Positions 49,538 through 59,229 are shown, counted from the stretch's first letter. The stretch is 64,000 nucleotides of DNA from VRUE01 sp963714155 (GCA_963714155.1 OY970236.1:1550001-1614000), one strand, 5' to 3'. A program made the numbers and translations. Notes: generated by a model from the letters alone, not told the origin.

Positions 49538-50874
49538 GATGCGGCTGCCTTTGCCGGGCGCAGGGCGAGGAAGGGCTGGCGCTGCAAGGCGGGCACGGCG
49601 CAGACCGCCGCCACCCCGGCGACGAAGAAGAACATGTACGGGGCCTGAGCAAAGGAGAGACTGTCGAACATCACGGTGACGACGGCAAAGGCCACCGTCG
49701 CGCCGACGGCCGCCAGCGCGGGCGGGCCGCGCACCGGATCGTGGTCGCGGATCGGCCGGTGGGCGGCGAAGAGGACCGTTCCCAGCATGCCGAAGAAGGC
49801 GAGCAGCCCGAGGGCGCCGATCTCGATCATCATCCCCAGGTAGTCGTTGTCGAGGATGCGGTATTTGCCCGGGTCATAGCTGCCGTAGCCGCGCCCGATC
49901 AGCGGATGGGTCCTCACGTCCGGCTGGATCGCGTCGTAGTCGCGGGTGCGGCCGAGGGTCGAGGCATCGGTTTCCTCCGCGCCGGAAACGCGGGACTTGA
50001 TCGTGCCCAGCGCCCCCGGAGTAACCGCCAGCATCGCCAGCACCGCGACCAGCGCCAGCGGCGCCAGGCGGGCGATCTGCCGCGGTCGGTAGAGCGCCAT
50101 CGCCAGGATCGCAAAGGGCGGCACCGCCATCGCTGCCTTCTTCTGGGTCGCTGCGGTGGCGATCAGGATCACCCCGGTCGCCAGCATCCACCTGACGCGT
50201 TTGCCTCTCTCCGCGCTGAGGATGTTGGTCAGGGCGAAGGGGATCGACATCGCCAGCAGGGCTGTAACAGCGAGGCCGTGCTGGGTCGGCCCGACGATGG
50301 TCGAGGCCCCCACATCGGGGTCGGGGGGCTCGGGCAGGACGGTGAAGCCCGGCAGCAGCTTTTCGCTCCATTCGTAGAAGAGGTTGACGCCGCTGCGGTA
50401 CTCGTAGATCACCCCGACCGAGGTGATGCAGGCAAGGATCACCACGTACTTCGTGAACGCCCTCAGCTCGGCGGGGCGCAGCGTCGTCGCCACGACGAAG
50501 AAGAAGGCGACGTAGGAGAAGAGCAGGACGAGCTTCTTGACCGCGAGGCTGAGCTCGCCAAGGCTGCCGAGGATGCCGACGTTGGCGACGACGCTGAGCA
50601 GGGCGATGGTGAAGAAGAGGGAGACGCCGGCGTAGACGCCGTTGGGGCGCAGCCGCGCGCCGCTGGAGCGGCCCGCCGCGAAGGTCGCCAGCCAGCAGGC
50701 GACGATGAGGAAGATCGCCGCCCGATCGAGCTTGGCGTCGACGCCGATCGAGAACGGGGCTTCGATCGAGTCGAAGGGGACGAGGAAGACCATCGCCAGG
50801 AACCCGGCCAGCATCCAGGGCAGCACTCGACTGGTCCGCGGCCAGTCATCGCTGGGCTGGGCATGCTGCGACAT
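49534..50874 (-). CDS. O-antigen ligase/polymerase (Wzy-like) membrane protein
   Basis: The 446-residue protein has about eleven to twelve TM helices. A large external loop precedes the last four, carrying THPLIGRGYGSYDPGKYRILDNDYLGMMIEIG, which spans the Wzy_C signature. Such proteins polymerise or ligate undecaprenyl-linked repeat units on the outer membrane face. It is followed without a gap by a family 2 transferase and preceded by a Wzz-like gene, which supports polymerase function in a Wzx/Wzy scheme. Confidence 0.85.
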   Translation of the reverse strand: MSQHAQPSDDWPRTSRVLPWMLAGFLAMVFLVPFDSIEAPFSIGVDAKLDRAAIFLIVACWLATFAAGRSSGARLRPNGVYAGVSLFFTIALLSVVANVGILGSLGELSLAVKKLVLLFSYVAFFFVVATTLRPAELRAFTKYVVILACITSVGVIYEYRSGVNLFYEWSEKLLPGFTVLPEPPDPDVGASTIVGPTQHGLAVTALLAMSIPFALTNILSAERGKRVRWMLATGVILIATAATQKKAAMAVPPFAILAMALYRPRQIARLAPLALVAVLAMLAVTPGALGTIKSRVSGAEETDASTLGRTRDYDAIQPDVRTHPLIGRGYGSYDPGKYRILDNDYLGMMIEIGALGLLAFFGMLGTVLFAAHRPIRDHDPVRGPPALAAVGATVAFAVVTVMFDSLSFAQAPYMFFFVAGVAAVCAVPALQRQPFLALRPAKAAAS

Positions 50875-50886
50875 GGCGGCGCCCGC

Positions 50887-51786
50887 CTAGTGTTCCGTGG
50901 TCGCGTGGTGTCGCTGCCGGACGTCGTCGTCCCAGGGGATCTCGTCGGCAGCTTGGTGGCCCGTCGGGCCCGCCAGGGTGACGGGGGGATGCTCGGGTGC
51001 CGGTGGATGGTTGGAGACATGGTTGAGGTCGACGCGAGTGGCATCGGCTTCGTCGCTTTCGCGCCAGGCGTCGCCGACGTTGCGGCTGACGAGGATCAGG
51101 ATGCAGGCGGCGCCGAAGACGCCGAGGAAGACGAGGAAGCCGAGTACGTAGCTGGCGCTTTCGCTGACCACGCCGGCCTGGGCGGTGCCGAGCTGGCGGA
51201 TCTTGACGCTGTCGACGTTGGTCAGGCCGCTGTCGCTCTGGTCCTGGATGTTGCTGACGACCGAGCGCAGCGCGGTGGCCATGCCGTTGGCGAGGCGACG
51301 GGCGCCCTCCACGGTCGGCGCCTGCGTGTAGATAGAGAGCACCGGCAGTTCGCCGCTGAAGTTGACCTGGACCCGGTAGGGCTCGCTGTCCTGGCGCAGA
51401 TCGTTGGCGCGCTGCTCGGAAGTCGGGTCGGCGGCCTCGCTGGCGTTGGCGACTGGGCCGTGCACGGCGATCTGCTCGGCCGGGATCTTGCTCGCGCGGG
51501 AGAGGGCGTTGACCATTGCCTCGCTCTCGACGAAGTGCGCGTAGGCGCCGGCCCGCAGGGTCAGCGGTTCGATTTCCCGGTGCAGGTCGCCGAGGAAGGT
51601 CTCTTCCGAGTCGACCAGGACCTCGGTGGTCGCGGCGGCGATCTGGCTCGAGCGCGGCGTCATCTCGAAGGAGAGCGGCGAGATCTTGAACATCGAGATC
51701 AGCGCTGCGACCAGCGCAACGGCGGCGCCAACGGCGACCCAACGGCGGTCGTTCCAGAGAGCTCGGAGGACGTGAACTAGATCCAT
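50887..51786 (-). CDS. Wzz/chain-length-determinant-like protein without kinase domain
   Basis: The 299-residue protein has a TM helix near the N-terminus (WVAVGAAVALVAALISMF). A large external, partly coiled region follows with LPVLSIYTQAPTVEGARRLANGMATAL, the usual start of the Wzz C-terminal helix. A second TM helix is SYVLGFLVFLGVFGAACILILV. An acidic His/Pro-rich cytoplasmic tail of about 65 residues replaces the BY-kinase domain. ATG 51786 (MDLVHVLRAL) fits the family start. It is the first gene of the leftward polymerase unit and is divergent from the gene at 51861. Confidence 0.8.
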   Translation of the reverse strand: MDLVHVLRALWNDRRWVAVGAAVALVAALISMFKISPLSFEMTPRSSQIAAATTEVLVDSEETFLGDLHREIEPLTLRAGAYAHFVESEAMVNALSRASKIPAEQIAVHGPVANASEAADPTSEQRANDLRQDSEPYRVQVNFSGELPVLSIYTQAPTVEGARRLANGMATALRSVVSNIQDQSDSGLTNVDSVKIRQLGTAQAGVVSESASYVLGFLVFLGVFGAACILILVSRNVGDAWRESDEADATRVDLNHVSNHPPAPEHPPVTLAGPTGHQAADEIPWDDDVRQRHHATTEH

Positions 51787-51860
51787 CTGGGTGACAAACG
51801 GGGGTTCGGCGAGTCTTCTTCCACGCAAGCAACAAGTTCTCGGCGGCGTTTCATTCAGCG

Positions 51861-52751
51861 ATGGCCGATCACCGCTTGCTCGTCATATCGCCCGTGCGCA
51901 ACGAGGCCGCGCACCTGGAGTGCACGGCGCGCTCGCTGGTCGCCCAGCAGCGTTCGCCCGACGCCTGGGTCGTGGTCGACGACGGTTCTGAGGACGGCAC
52001 GCTCGAGCTCCTGCGCCGGCTCGAGCGGGAGATCGACTTCCTCGAGGTAGTGACGGTGCCGCCGCAGCCGCCGGTTCCCGACCGCCTCGCCCGGGCGGCC
52101 GCGCCGCGCGCTTTCCTGACCGGCCTCGGCAGCGCACCCTTTAACGACTTCACCCACATCGCCAAGCTCGACGGCGACATCGAGCTGCCGCCCGAGTGGT
52201 ACGCGGAGCTGCTGGCGCGGATGGACGCCGACCCCTCGCTGGGGATCGCCGGCGGCGACCTGATCGAGCCCAGCGGCGAGGACTGGCAGGTGCTGCCGAT
52301 TCCGCGCCACCACGTCCATGGCGCCGTCAAGCTCTACAGCCGCGATTGCTATGAGGCGATCGGCGGCGTGCGCGAGTGCCTGGGCTGGGACACGATCGAC
52401 GAGACCTGCGCCCGCATGCGCGGCTACCGCACCCACAGCCCGACCGAGCTGGTCGCCCGCCACCACCGGCCACACGCCAGCGCCGACGGGACCCTGCGGG
52501 GGCGCCGCCGTCACGGTGCCTGCGCCTACATCGCCCACTTCCCCCTCTGGTGGGTGGCGCTGCGCTCGCTCAAGGTGGCGACGTCGCGTCCCTACGGGAT
52601 CTCCGGCATCAACTTCCTCGCCGGTTACCTCAACGCCGCGCTACGGCGCACACCGCGGGTCGAAGACCCCGGCTTCCGCCAGCAGGTGCGGCGCGAGCTT
52701 CGCGCCCGCGTCGCCGCCGGCCTGCACCTCGAGCGGCGGCTGGCTACCTGA
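51861..52751 (+). CDS. Family 2 glycosyltransferase
   Basis: The 296-residue GT-A protein has RLLVISPVRNEAAHLECTARSLVAQ, VVVDDGSEDGTLELLRRL and the metal-site HIAKLDGDIELPPEWY. Later come GWDTIDETCARMRGYRTHS, which resembles the acceptor-side EDxE region of biofilm-type synthases, and one hydrophobic patch (ACAYIAHFPLWWVALRSL). Its TGA overlaps the ATG of the AsnB-like gene (TGATG), so the two are coupled. Confidence 0.9.
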   Translation: MADHRLLVISPVRNEAAHLECTARSLVAQQRSPDAWVVVDDGSEDGTLELLRRLEREIDFLEVVTVPPQPPVPDRLARAAAPRAFLTGLGSAPFNDFTHIAKLDGDIELPPEWYAELLARMDADPSLGIAGGDLIEPSGEDWQVLPIPRHHVHGAVKLYSRDCYEAIGGVRECLGWDTIDETCARMRGYRTHSPTELVARHHRPHASADGTLRGRRRHGACAYIAHFPLWWVALRSLKVATSRPYGISGINFLAGYLNAALRRTPRVEDPGFRQQVRRELRARVAAGLHLERRLAT

Positions 52752-54676
52752 TGTGCGGCATCGCCGGCATCGCCGCTACCGACCCGCGCCGGCTGCCGCT
52801 GAGCGAGGAGTCGCTGCTGGCGATGACCGACGCGATCGTCCATCGCGGGCCCGACGACGCCGGGGCCCTGCTCGAGCCGGGGGTCGCCCTCGGCATGCGC
52901 CGACTCTCGATTATCGACGTCGCCGGCAGTCCCCAGCCGATCGTCAACGAGAGCGGCGACGTGCAGGCGGTCTTCAACGGCGAGATCTACAACTTCGCCG
53001 CGCTGCGCGAGGAGCTGCGCGCTCGCGGCCACCGGCTGGCCACCGGCGGCGACGGCGAGACGATCGTCCATCTATATGAGGAGCTGGGGCCGCGCTTCGT
53101 CGAGCGCCTGCGCGGGATGTTCGCGATCGCGCTCTGGGACCGCTCGCGCCGGCGCCTGGTGCTCGCCCGTGACCGGATGGGGGTCAAGCCCCTCTACGTC
53201 GCCGAGCTGCCCGACGGGCTGGCGTTTGCCTCCGAGGTCAAGTCGCTGATCGCGGCGGGCCTGGTCGAGCCCGCGCTCGATCCGCTCGCAGCTGAGCAGT
53301 TCATGGCCTGGGGCTTCGTCCCCGGCCCGGCGACCCTCTTCGCCGGCGTGCGCAAGCTGCCGCCGGCGACGACGCTCGTCTTCGAGGACGGCCGCATCGC
53401 CGACCAGCATCAGTACTGGGACCCGTGGTCGGGTGGCGCCACCGCCGGCGGCAGCCTCAGGGAGAATCGCGACCGCCTGCTCGAGCTGCTGCGGGAGTCG
53501 GTCAGCGCCGAGATGGTCAGCGACGTGCCGCTCGGCGTGATGCTGAGCGGCGGTCTCGACTCGAGCCTGCTGGCGGCGCTGATGACGGAGAGCGGCGAGG
53601 GCCGGGTCAAGACCTTCTCGATCGGTTTCACCGAGGACGCTGATGCCAATGAGCTGGGCGAGGCGAGGCGGGTGGCGGCTCGCCTCGGCACCGAGCACCA
53701 CGAGCTGGAAACGAGTGCGCTCGACCACCCTGAGCTGCTCAACCGGACCCTCGAACACGTCGAGGAGCCGATCGCCGACCTTTCGGGCCTTGGCTTCATG
53801 CTGCTCAGCGAGCTCGCCCGCGAGTCGGTGACCGTGGCCCTCTCGGGCCAGGGCGCCGACGAGCTGCTCGGCGGCTACCGCAAGCACCAGATCGCCTGGG
53901 CCGCCGGAATTGCCGCCCGCACGCCCGGCGCCCGGCGCCTGCTTGCGGCGACGGCTGGGCTGCGCCCGCCGGAGTCGACCGCGGCCCGCGGCTTGGCCGC
54001 GCTCAGCGCCGCGGACCCGGCCGAGCGGATGCTGGCGATGAGCCGCGTCGTGCAGGCAAGCGAGCGCGAGATCACCTTCACCCCCGACTTCCTTCAGGCC
54101 GGCGCCGAGGAGGAGATAGCCGCTGCCGCCCGCCGCGGTTTGCCCGAGCGGGAGATGACCCCGCTGGCCGAGACGCTGCAGCTCGACAGCCGCCTCGCCC
54201 TGGTCGACAACATGCTGCTCTATTTCGACAAGGCCTCGATGGCCGCGTCGCTCGAGGTCCGCGTTCCCTTCCTCGACCAGGACGTGGTCAGCTTCTGCAG
54301 CTCGCTGCCGGACTCCCACCGGGTGCGGCTCGGCAACCGCAAGGCGCTGCTGAAGCTGGCCGCGCGCGGCCTCGTTGACGACGAGATCATCGACCGCCCC
54401 AAGCGCGGCTTCTTTCACTCGGCACTCGGCACCTGGCTCGAAGTCCAGCGCGAGGACCTGCTCAGCGAGACGTTGCGCGACGAGCGGACCCGCGCACGGG
54501 GGCTTTTCCGCAGCGACGAGCTCGAGCGACTGCTTGCCGGCGCCGGCGGCGAGGGCAAGAAGGCATCTCAGCGCCTCTTCTGCCTCTTCTTGCTTGAGCG
54601 CTGGCTGCGCCAGTGGGTCGATGCGGATGCACCCGGCCGTGCAAGGACTGCAAGAAGCGCGACGTTCATCTCTTGA
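52751..54676 (+). CDS. asnB: Asparagine synthase (glutamine-hydrolysing) family amidotransferase
   Basis: The 641-residue protein starts MCGIAGI, so Cys2 is the glutaminase nucleophile. It has HRGPDD and FNGEIYN in the glutaminase domain, and the synthetase PP-loop VMLSGGLDSSLLAAL with ALSGQGADELLGGYRKH and KASMAASLEVRVPFLDQDVV. In polysaccharide loci such proteins often amidate uronic acids or other carboxylates rather than make asparagine, and that is the likelier role here. It is 45 to 90 residues longer than housekeeping AsnB. It lies two bases before the giant secreted-protein gene. Confidence 0.9.
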   Translation: MCGIAGIAATDPRRLPLSEESLLAMTDAIVHRGPDDAGALLEPGVALGMRRLSIIDVAGSPQPIVNESGDVQAVFNGEIYNFAALREELRARGHRLATGGDGETIVHLYEELGPRFVERLRGMFAIALWDRSRRRLVLARDRMGVKPLYVAELPDGLAFASEVKSLIAAGLVEPALDPLAAEQFMAWGFVPGPATLFAGVRKLPPATTLVFEDGRIADQHQYWDPWSGGATAGGSLRENRDRLLELLRESVSAEMVSDVPLGVMLSGGLDSSLLAALMTESGEGRVKTFSIGFTEDADANELGEARRVAARLGTEHHELETSALDHPELLNRTLEHVEEPIADLSGLGFMLLSELARESVTVALSGQGADELLGGYRKHQIAWAAGIAARTPGARRLLAATAGLRPPESTAARGLAALSAADPAERMLAMSRVVQASEREITFTPDFLQAGAEEEIAAAARRGLPEREMTPLAETLQLDSRLALVDNMLLYFDKASMAASLEVRVPFLDQDVVSFCSSLPDSHRVRLGNRKALLKLAARGLVDDEIIDRPKRGFFHSALGTWLEVQREDLLSETLRDERTRARGLFRSDELERLLAGAGGEGKKASQRLFCLFLLERWLRQWVDADAPGRARTARSATFIS

Positions 54677-54678
54677 CG

Positions 54679-57600
54679 ATGAAATTGAGGACAGCCCTTG
54701 CCGCGGGTCTCGCGGCCGCGTTTGCCTTCGCCCTCCCGGGCCACGCCGCGGCTGAAGTGACGTGCCCGAACCCGATCCCGGTGGTCGAGGAGAACCAGTG
54801 CGCGGGTGGCTCCACCTCGGACGCCTGGCGCCTCACCGATCCCAATTCCGAGATCGCGGGCTTTGCCACCCGCACCAGCGTCGACCGTGGCGAAGACGTC
54901 GAACTGAAGATCGGCCGTGCTGGCGAGGAACCGAGCACAACCAAAGTCGACGTCCACGTCTTCCGCATCGGCTATTACGGCGGTGCCGGCGGTCTCTATG
55001 TTCCGGCCGCCTCCGAAGACGAAGTCGTCGTCAATAACGACCAGGACTGCGGCGTGCCCGACGAAACCACCGGGCTGCTCAGCTGCGCTGGCTGGAAAAC
55101 GACCTACACGATTCCGGGTGAAGACCTGCGCGCATCGGGCATCTACGTCGCCCACCTGACCGCCACCGACACCGGCTGGGACAACCAGATCGTCTTCGTC
55201 GTCCGCGATGACGAGCGCACCCCGGCGGCCGAAGTGGTCTTCCAGGTCCCGATGACGACCTATGAGGCCTACAACAACTGGGGCGGCAAGTCGCTCTATG
55301 ACTTCAACTCGGCCGGCGCGACGACGATCTCGGGCAGCCCGCGGGCGGTCGAGGTCTCCTTCGATCGCCCCTTCGCCAACACCACCGGCTACTTCAACGA
55401 CTGGTTCCTCAACGGTGATTTCGCGCTCGCCTACTGGCTCGAGCGGCAGGGCTATGACGTCGCCTACAGCGACGACCTGCACGCCCACTCTGAACCCGAA
55501 TCCTTGCTCGGGCACCGCGCGATCGTGCTCGGCGCCCACGACGAGTACTGGTCGGGAGAGCAGTTCGCGGCAACCAAGGCGGCGCGCGACGAAGGCGTCA
55601 GCGTCGCCTCTTTCGGCGCCGACGCGGCTTTCTGGAAGGTGCGCTACCAGGACAGCGGCAGGACGCTGGTCTGCTTCAAGACCGTGCAGGGGGCTGGCGG
55701 CGACGGCAGCGCCGGCGCCAACGACTGGGGTCCTGACGGCAAAGTCGGCACTGCAGACGACGCGCTCGGCGAAGACGGCCTGGCCGGGACCGAAGACGAC
55801 AACCCCGAGAACGCGACGACGACCTTCCGCGACGACGGGACGGCGCCGGAAGACCCGAACGCCCCCGAAGGCGGTCGGGTCGGCCCCGACTCCCCCGAGA
55901 ACTCGCTCTTCGGCTCGATGTACTTCGGCGACCGCGACGGCGCCTCGTTCTCACTCGAGGTCCCGCCGGGTGAAGGCGAAGGCGGGGAATTTGCAGCTGA
56001 CCCGCTTTGGCGGCACACCGGCGTCGAAACGGAAGCAGGCGCCACGATCGGTTCTAAATTCGTCGGCTGGGAGTGGGACGCGGTGCCGACCCAGGCCCAG
56101 TACCTCGAACAGCAGCCCGCGGGCGTTGTGCGCTTGACCGAATCCTTCCCCGAAGGCGGCAACTGGCTTCAGGACGAGGGCAGGGCCTACTCGTCCTCCG
56201 CGCCCCCCGGGCAGTCGGATGTTGCCAGCGCGGTCAAGTACACGGCCGAAAGCGGTGCCCTAGTCTTTGCGGCGGGGACCGATCAGTGGGCCTGGGGACT
56301 GGGTCCGCACAACCCTGCCGGCGCCTTTGGCGGCGAACCGGTTGACATCAGCGACCCGCGCATCGAACAGGTGTCGGCGAACGTGTTCGCCGACATGGAA
56401 GTCGACCCGAACACCCCGCACGGGATCATCCTCGACGGCTCCAACACACCCCCCAGCGCCGCCTTCAAAGCCTCGCCCTCACCGGCATCCGTGGGCGAAA
56501 AAGTGAGCTTCGACGGCTCGGCCTCCAACGATCCCGACGGCGAAATTGTCAGCTACAAATGGGACCTCGACGGCGACGGCGAATACGAGACCGAAACGGG
56601 CAAAACGCCCAGCGCCAGCCACACCTACGAAAAAGCCGGCACCTACGCGGTGAAACTGCGCGTCACCGACGAGGACGGTGGTACCGACACGGTCACCCAC
56701 TCGCTGACCGTCGCCGCACCGCCCAAAGGCCCCTACGCCGAAGCGGTCCTCGCCACCGAAGGCTTGGCCCACTACTGGCGCCTCGGTGAGAGCTCGGGCA
56801 CGAGCCTCGCCGACATTGCCGGCGGTGCCACCGCGACCTCCTCCGGAGCCACCCTCGGCGCCACCGGTGCCCTGATCGAAGACGAAGACACCGCCGCTAG
56901 CTTCGACGGCACCAACGACTCCGCGGTCGCCTCACTCGACCTCTCGAGCACCGAACAGCTGACGCTCGAGTTCTGGCTCAAGTGGGACGAATACGCCAAC
57001 GACGACGACCTGGCGCTGGAGCTGACCAACAACTTCAACGCCAACGACGGCGGCTTCCTGGTCGATCCCAACGCCCCCGAAGAAGGCGGCAAGTTCGGCG
57101 TCGGCATCGGCCGCGGCGAATCGCGCAACACCACCTTCTTTGCCCGCCCCAGCGCCGGCAAATACCACCACTACGCCTTCCTGTTGGACACCAGCGCCAC
57201 TGGCTCTGAAGAGATCATCCCCTACGTCGACGGCGTCCCCGTCTCCTACACGAAGACGGTCAGTGGCTCCGGCGGCGGCAAATTCGCCAAAGCGCTACTG
57301 CACTTCATGTCGCGCAACGGCGCCGCCCTCTTCGGCGCCGGCGACCTCGACGAGCTGGCGATCTATGACCGCAAGCTGAGCGCGGGGGAGATAGAAGCGC
57401 ACTACGAAGCCGGGGTCGGACCGGAACCCAACACACCCCCCAGCGCCGCCTTCAAAGCCTCGCCCTCACCGGCATCCGTGGGCGAAAAAGTGAGCTTCGA
57501 CGGCTCGGCCTCCAATGACCCCGACGGCGAAATCGTCAGCTACAAATGGGACCTCGACGGCGACGGCGAATACGAGACCGAAACGGGCAAAACGCCCAGC

Positions 57601-59229
57601 GCCAGCCACACCTACGAAAAAGCCGGCACCTACGCGGTGAAACTGCGCGTCACCGACGAGGACGGTGGTACCGACACGGTCACCCACTCGCTGACCGTCG
57701 CCGCACCGCCCAAAGGCCCCTACGCCGAAGCGGTCCTCGCCACCGAAGGCTTGGCCCACTACTGGCGCCTCGGTGAGAGCTCGGGCACGAGCCTCGCCGA
57801 CATTGCCGGCGGTGCCACCGCGACCTCCTCCGGAGCCACCCTCGGCGCCACCGGTGCCCTGATCGAAGACGAAGACACCGCCGCTAGCTTCGACGGCACC
57901 AACGACTCCGCGGTCGCCTCACTCGACCTCTCGAGCACCGAACAGCTGACGCTCGAGTTCTGGCTCAAGTGGGACGAATACGCCAACGACGACGACCTGG
58001 CGCTGGAGCTGACCAACAACTTCAACGCCAACGACGGCGGCTTCCTGGTCGATCCCAACGCCCCCGAAGAAGGCGGCAAGTTCGGCGTCGGCATCGGCCG
58101 CGGCGAATCGCGCAACACCACCTTCTTTGCCCGCCCCAGCGCCGGCAAATACCACCACTACGCCTTCCTGTTGGACACCAGCGCCACTGGCTCTGAAGAG
58201 ATCATCCCCTACGTCGACGGCGTCCCCGTCTCCTACACGAAGACGGTCAGTGGCTCCGGCGGCGGCAAATTCGCCAAAGCGCTACTGCACTTCATGTCGC
58301 GCAACGGCGCCGCCCTCTTCGGCGCCGGCGACCTCGACGAGCTGGCGATCTATGACCGCAAGCTGAGCGCGAAAGAGGTCGCCGATCACTTCGACGCGGG
58401 CTCCGGGAGCAAAAAAGCCCAGGAAGAAAAAGAAGCCAAAGAAAAAGCTGAAAAAGAAGCGAAAGAACTAGAAGAAAAAGAACAGAAAGAAAAAGAAGAA
58501 AAAGAAGCCGAAGAAGAACCGCCCGTCCCCGGCCCCTACGCCGAAGCGGTCCTCGCCACCGAAGGCTTGGCCCACTACTGGCGCCTCGGTGAGAGCTCGG
58601 GCACGAGCCTCGCCGACATTGCCGGCGGTGCCACCGCGACCTCCTCCGGAGCCACCCTCGGCGCCACCGGTGCCCTGATCGAAGACGAAGACACCGCCGC
58701 TAGCTTCGACGGCACCAACGACTCCGCGGTCGCCTCACTCGACCTCTCGAGCACCGAACAGCTGACGCTCGAGTTCTGGCTCAAGTGGGACGAATACGCC
58801 AACGACGACGACCTGGCGCTGGAGCTGACCAACAACTTCAACGCCAACGACGGCGGCTTCCTGGTCGATCCCAACGCCCCCGAAGAAGGCGGCAAGTTCG
58901 GCGTCGGCATCGGCCGCGGCGAATCGCGCAACACCACCTTCTTTGCCCGCCCCAGCGCCGGCAAATACCACCACTACGCCTTCCTGTTGGACACCAGCGC
59001 CACTGGCTCTGAAGAGATCATCCCCTACGTCGACGGCGTCCCCGTCTCCTACACGAAGACGGTCAGTGGCTCCGGCGGCGGCAAATTCGCCAAAGCGCTA
59101 CTGCACTTCATGTCGCGCAACGGCGCCGCCCTCTTCGGCGCCGGCGACCTCGACGAGCTGGCGATCTATGACCGCAAGCTGAGCGCGGGGGAGATCGAAG
59201 CGCACTACGAAGCCGGGGTCGGACCCTGA
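54679..59229 (+). CDS. Giant secreted protein: DMFase-large-subunit-like domain, PKD and triplicated LamG
   Basis: The 1516-residue protein has a signal peptide (LAAGLAAAFAFALPGHAAA). Residues about 25-585 match the C-terminal-like domain of N,N-dimethylformamidase large subunits (MTTYEAYNNWGGKSLYDF, LNGDFALAYWLERQGYDVAYS, VLGAHDEYWSGEQ). Then come PKD (588-683), LamG/concanavalin-like (684-902), PKD (917-1012), LamG (1013-1231), a Lys/Glu helix linker (about 1238-1280) and LamG (1285-1503). The three LamG copies are identical. It is probably a surface protein binding the locus polymer or cell wall. The DMFase-like part could be catalytic, but metal ligands were not placed. Glu is mostly GAA. 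Confidence 0.88.
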   Translation: MKLRTALAAGLAAAFAFALPGHAAAEVTCPNPIPVVEENQCAGGSTSDAWRLTDPNSEIAGFATRTSVDRGEDVELKIGRAGEEPSTTKVDVHVFRIGYYGGAGGLYVPAASEDEVVVNNDQDCGVPDETTGLLSCAGWKTTYTIPGEDLRASGIYVAHLTATDTGWDNQIVFVVRDDERTPAAEVVFQVPMTTYEAYNNWGGKSLYDFNSAGATTISGSPRAVEVSFDRPFANTTGYFNDWFLNGDFALAYWLERQGYDVAYSDDLHAHSEPESLLGHRAIVLGAHDEYWSGEQFAATKAARDEGVSVASFGADAAFWKVRYQDSGRTLVCFKTVQGAGGDGSAGANDWGPDGKVGTADDALGEDGLAGTEDDNPENATTTFRDDGTAPEDPNAPEGGRVGPDSPENSLFGSMYFGDRDGASFSLEVPPGEGEGGEFAADPLWRHTGVETEAGATIGSKFVGWEWDAVPTQAQYLEQQPAGVVRLTESFPEGGNWLQDEGRAYSSSAPPGQSDVASAVKYTAESGALVFAAGTDQWAWGLGPHNPAGAFGGEPVDISDPRIEQVSANVFADMEVDPNTPHGIILDGSNTPPSAAFKASPSPASVGEKVSFDGSASNDPDGEIVSYKWDLDGDGEYETETGKTPSASHTYEKAGTYAVKLRVTDEDGGTDTVTHSLTVAAPPKGPYAEAVLATEGLAHYWRLGESSGTSLADIAGGATATSSGATLGATGALIEDEDTAASFDGTNDSAVASLDLSSTEQLTLEFWLKWDEYANDDDLALELTNNFNANDGGFLVDPNAPEEGGKFGVGIGRGESRNTTFFARPSAGKYHHYAFLLDTSATGSEEIIPYVDGVPVSYTKTVSGSGGGKFAKALLHFMSRNGAALFGAGDLDELAIYDRKLSAGEIEAHYEAGVGPEPNTPPSAAFKASPSPASVGEKVSFDGSASNDPDGEIVSYKWDLDGDGEYETETGKTPSASHTYEKAGTYAVKLRVTDEDGGTDTVTHSLTVAAPPKGPYAEAVLATEGLAHYWRLGESSGTSLADIAGGATATSSGATLGATGALIEDEDTAASFDGTNDSAVASLDLSSTEQLTLEFWLKWDEYANDDDLALELTNNFNANDGGFLVDPNAPEEGGKFGVGIGRGESRNTTFFARPSAGKYHHYAFLLDTSATGSEEIIPYVDGVPVSYTKTVSGSGGGKFAKALLHFMSRNGAALFGAGDLDELAIYDRKLSAKEVADHFDAGSGSKKAQEEKEAKEKAEKEAKELEEKEQKEKEEKEAEEEPPVPGPYAEAVLATEGLAHYWRLGESSGTSLADIAGGATATSSGATLGATGALIEDEDTAASFDGTNDSAVASLDLSSTEQLTLEFWLKWDEYANDDDLALELTNNFNANDGGFLVDPNAPEEGGKFGVGIGRGESRNTTFFARPSAGKYHHYAFLLDTSATGSEEIIPYVDGVPVSYTKTVSGSGGGKFAKALLHFMSRNGAALFGAGDLDELAIYDRKLSAGEIEAHYEAGVGP
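56441..58371 (+). repeat. Two tandem 987-bp coding repeats (PKD + LamG)
   Basis: Copy 1 begins at 56441 and copy 2 at 57428. They differ by only a few synonymous bases in the PKD part (for example AACGATCCC against AATGACCCC) and appear identical through the LamG part. The period is a multiple of three, so unequal recombination would keep the frame. Confidence 0.9.
58531..59187 (+). repeat. Third 657-bp LamG copy
   Basis: This segment repeats 56728-57384 and 57715-58371 with no base difference that I can find. It is separated from copy 2 by the 160-base KE-rich linker. The 3' flank beyond it (GCGGGGGAGAT, then GAAGCGCAC) resembles the flank of copy 1, not copy 2, which suggests gene conversion or a copy-1-derived duplication. 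Confidence 0.9.

Noticed and set aside
47451..49652. A single 733-codon leftward frame
   Set aside because: Its first 342 codons are an out-of-frame reading of the family 2 glycosyltransferase gene. The real protein starts at ATG 48626, overlapping that gene's stop.
56441..59187. LamG repeats as insertion sequences
   Set aside because: They lie wholly within one reading frame, encode folded domains, and have no transposase or terminal inverted repeats.
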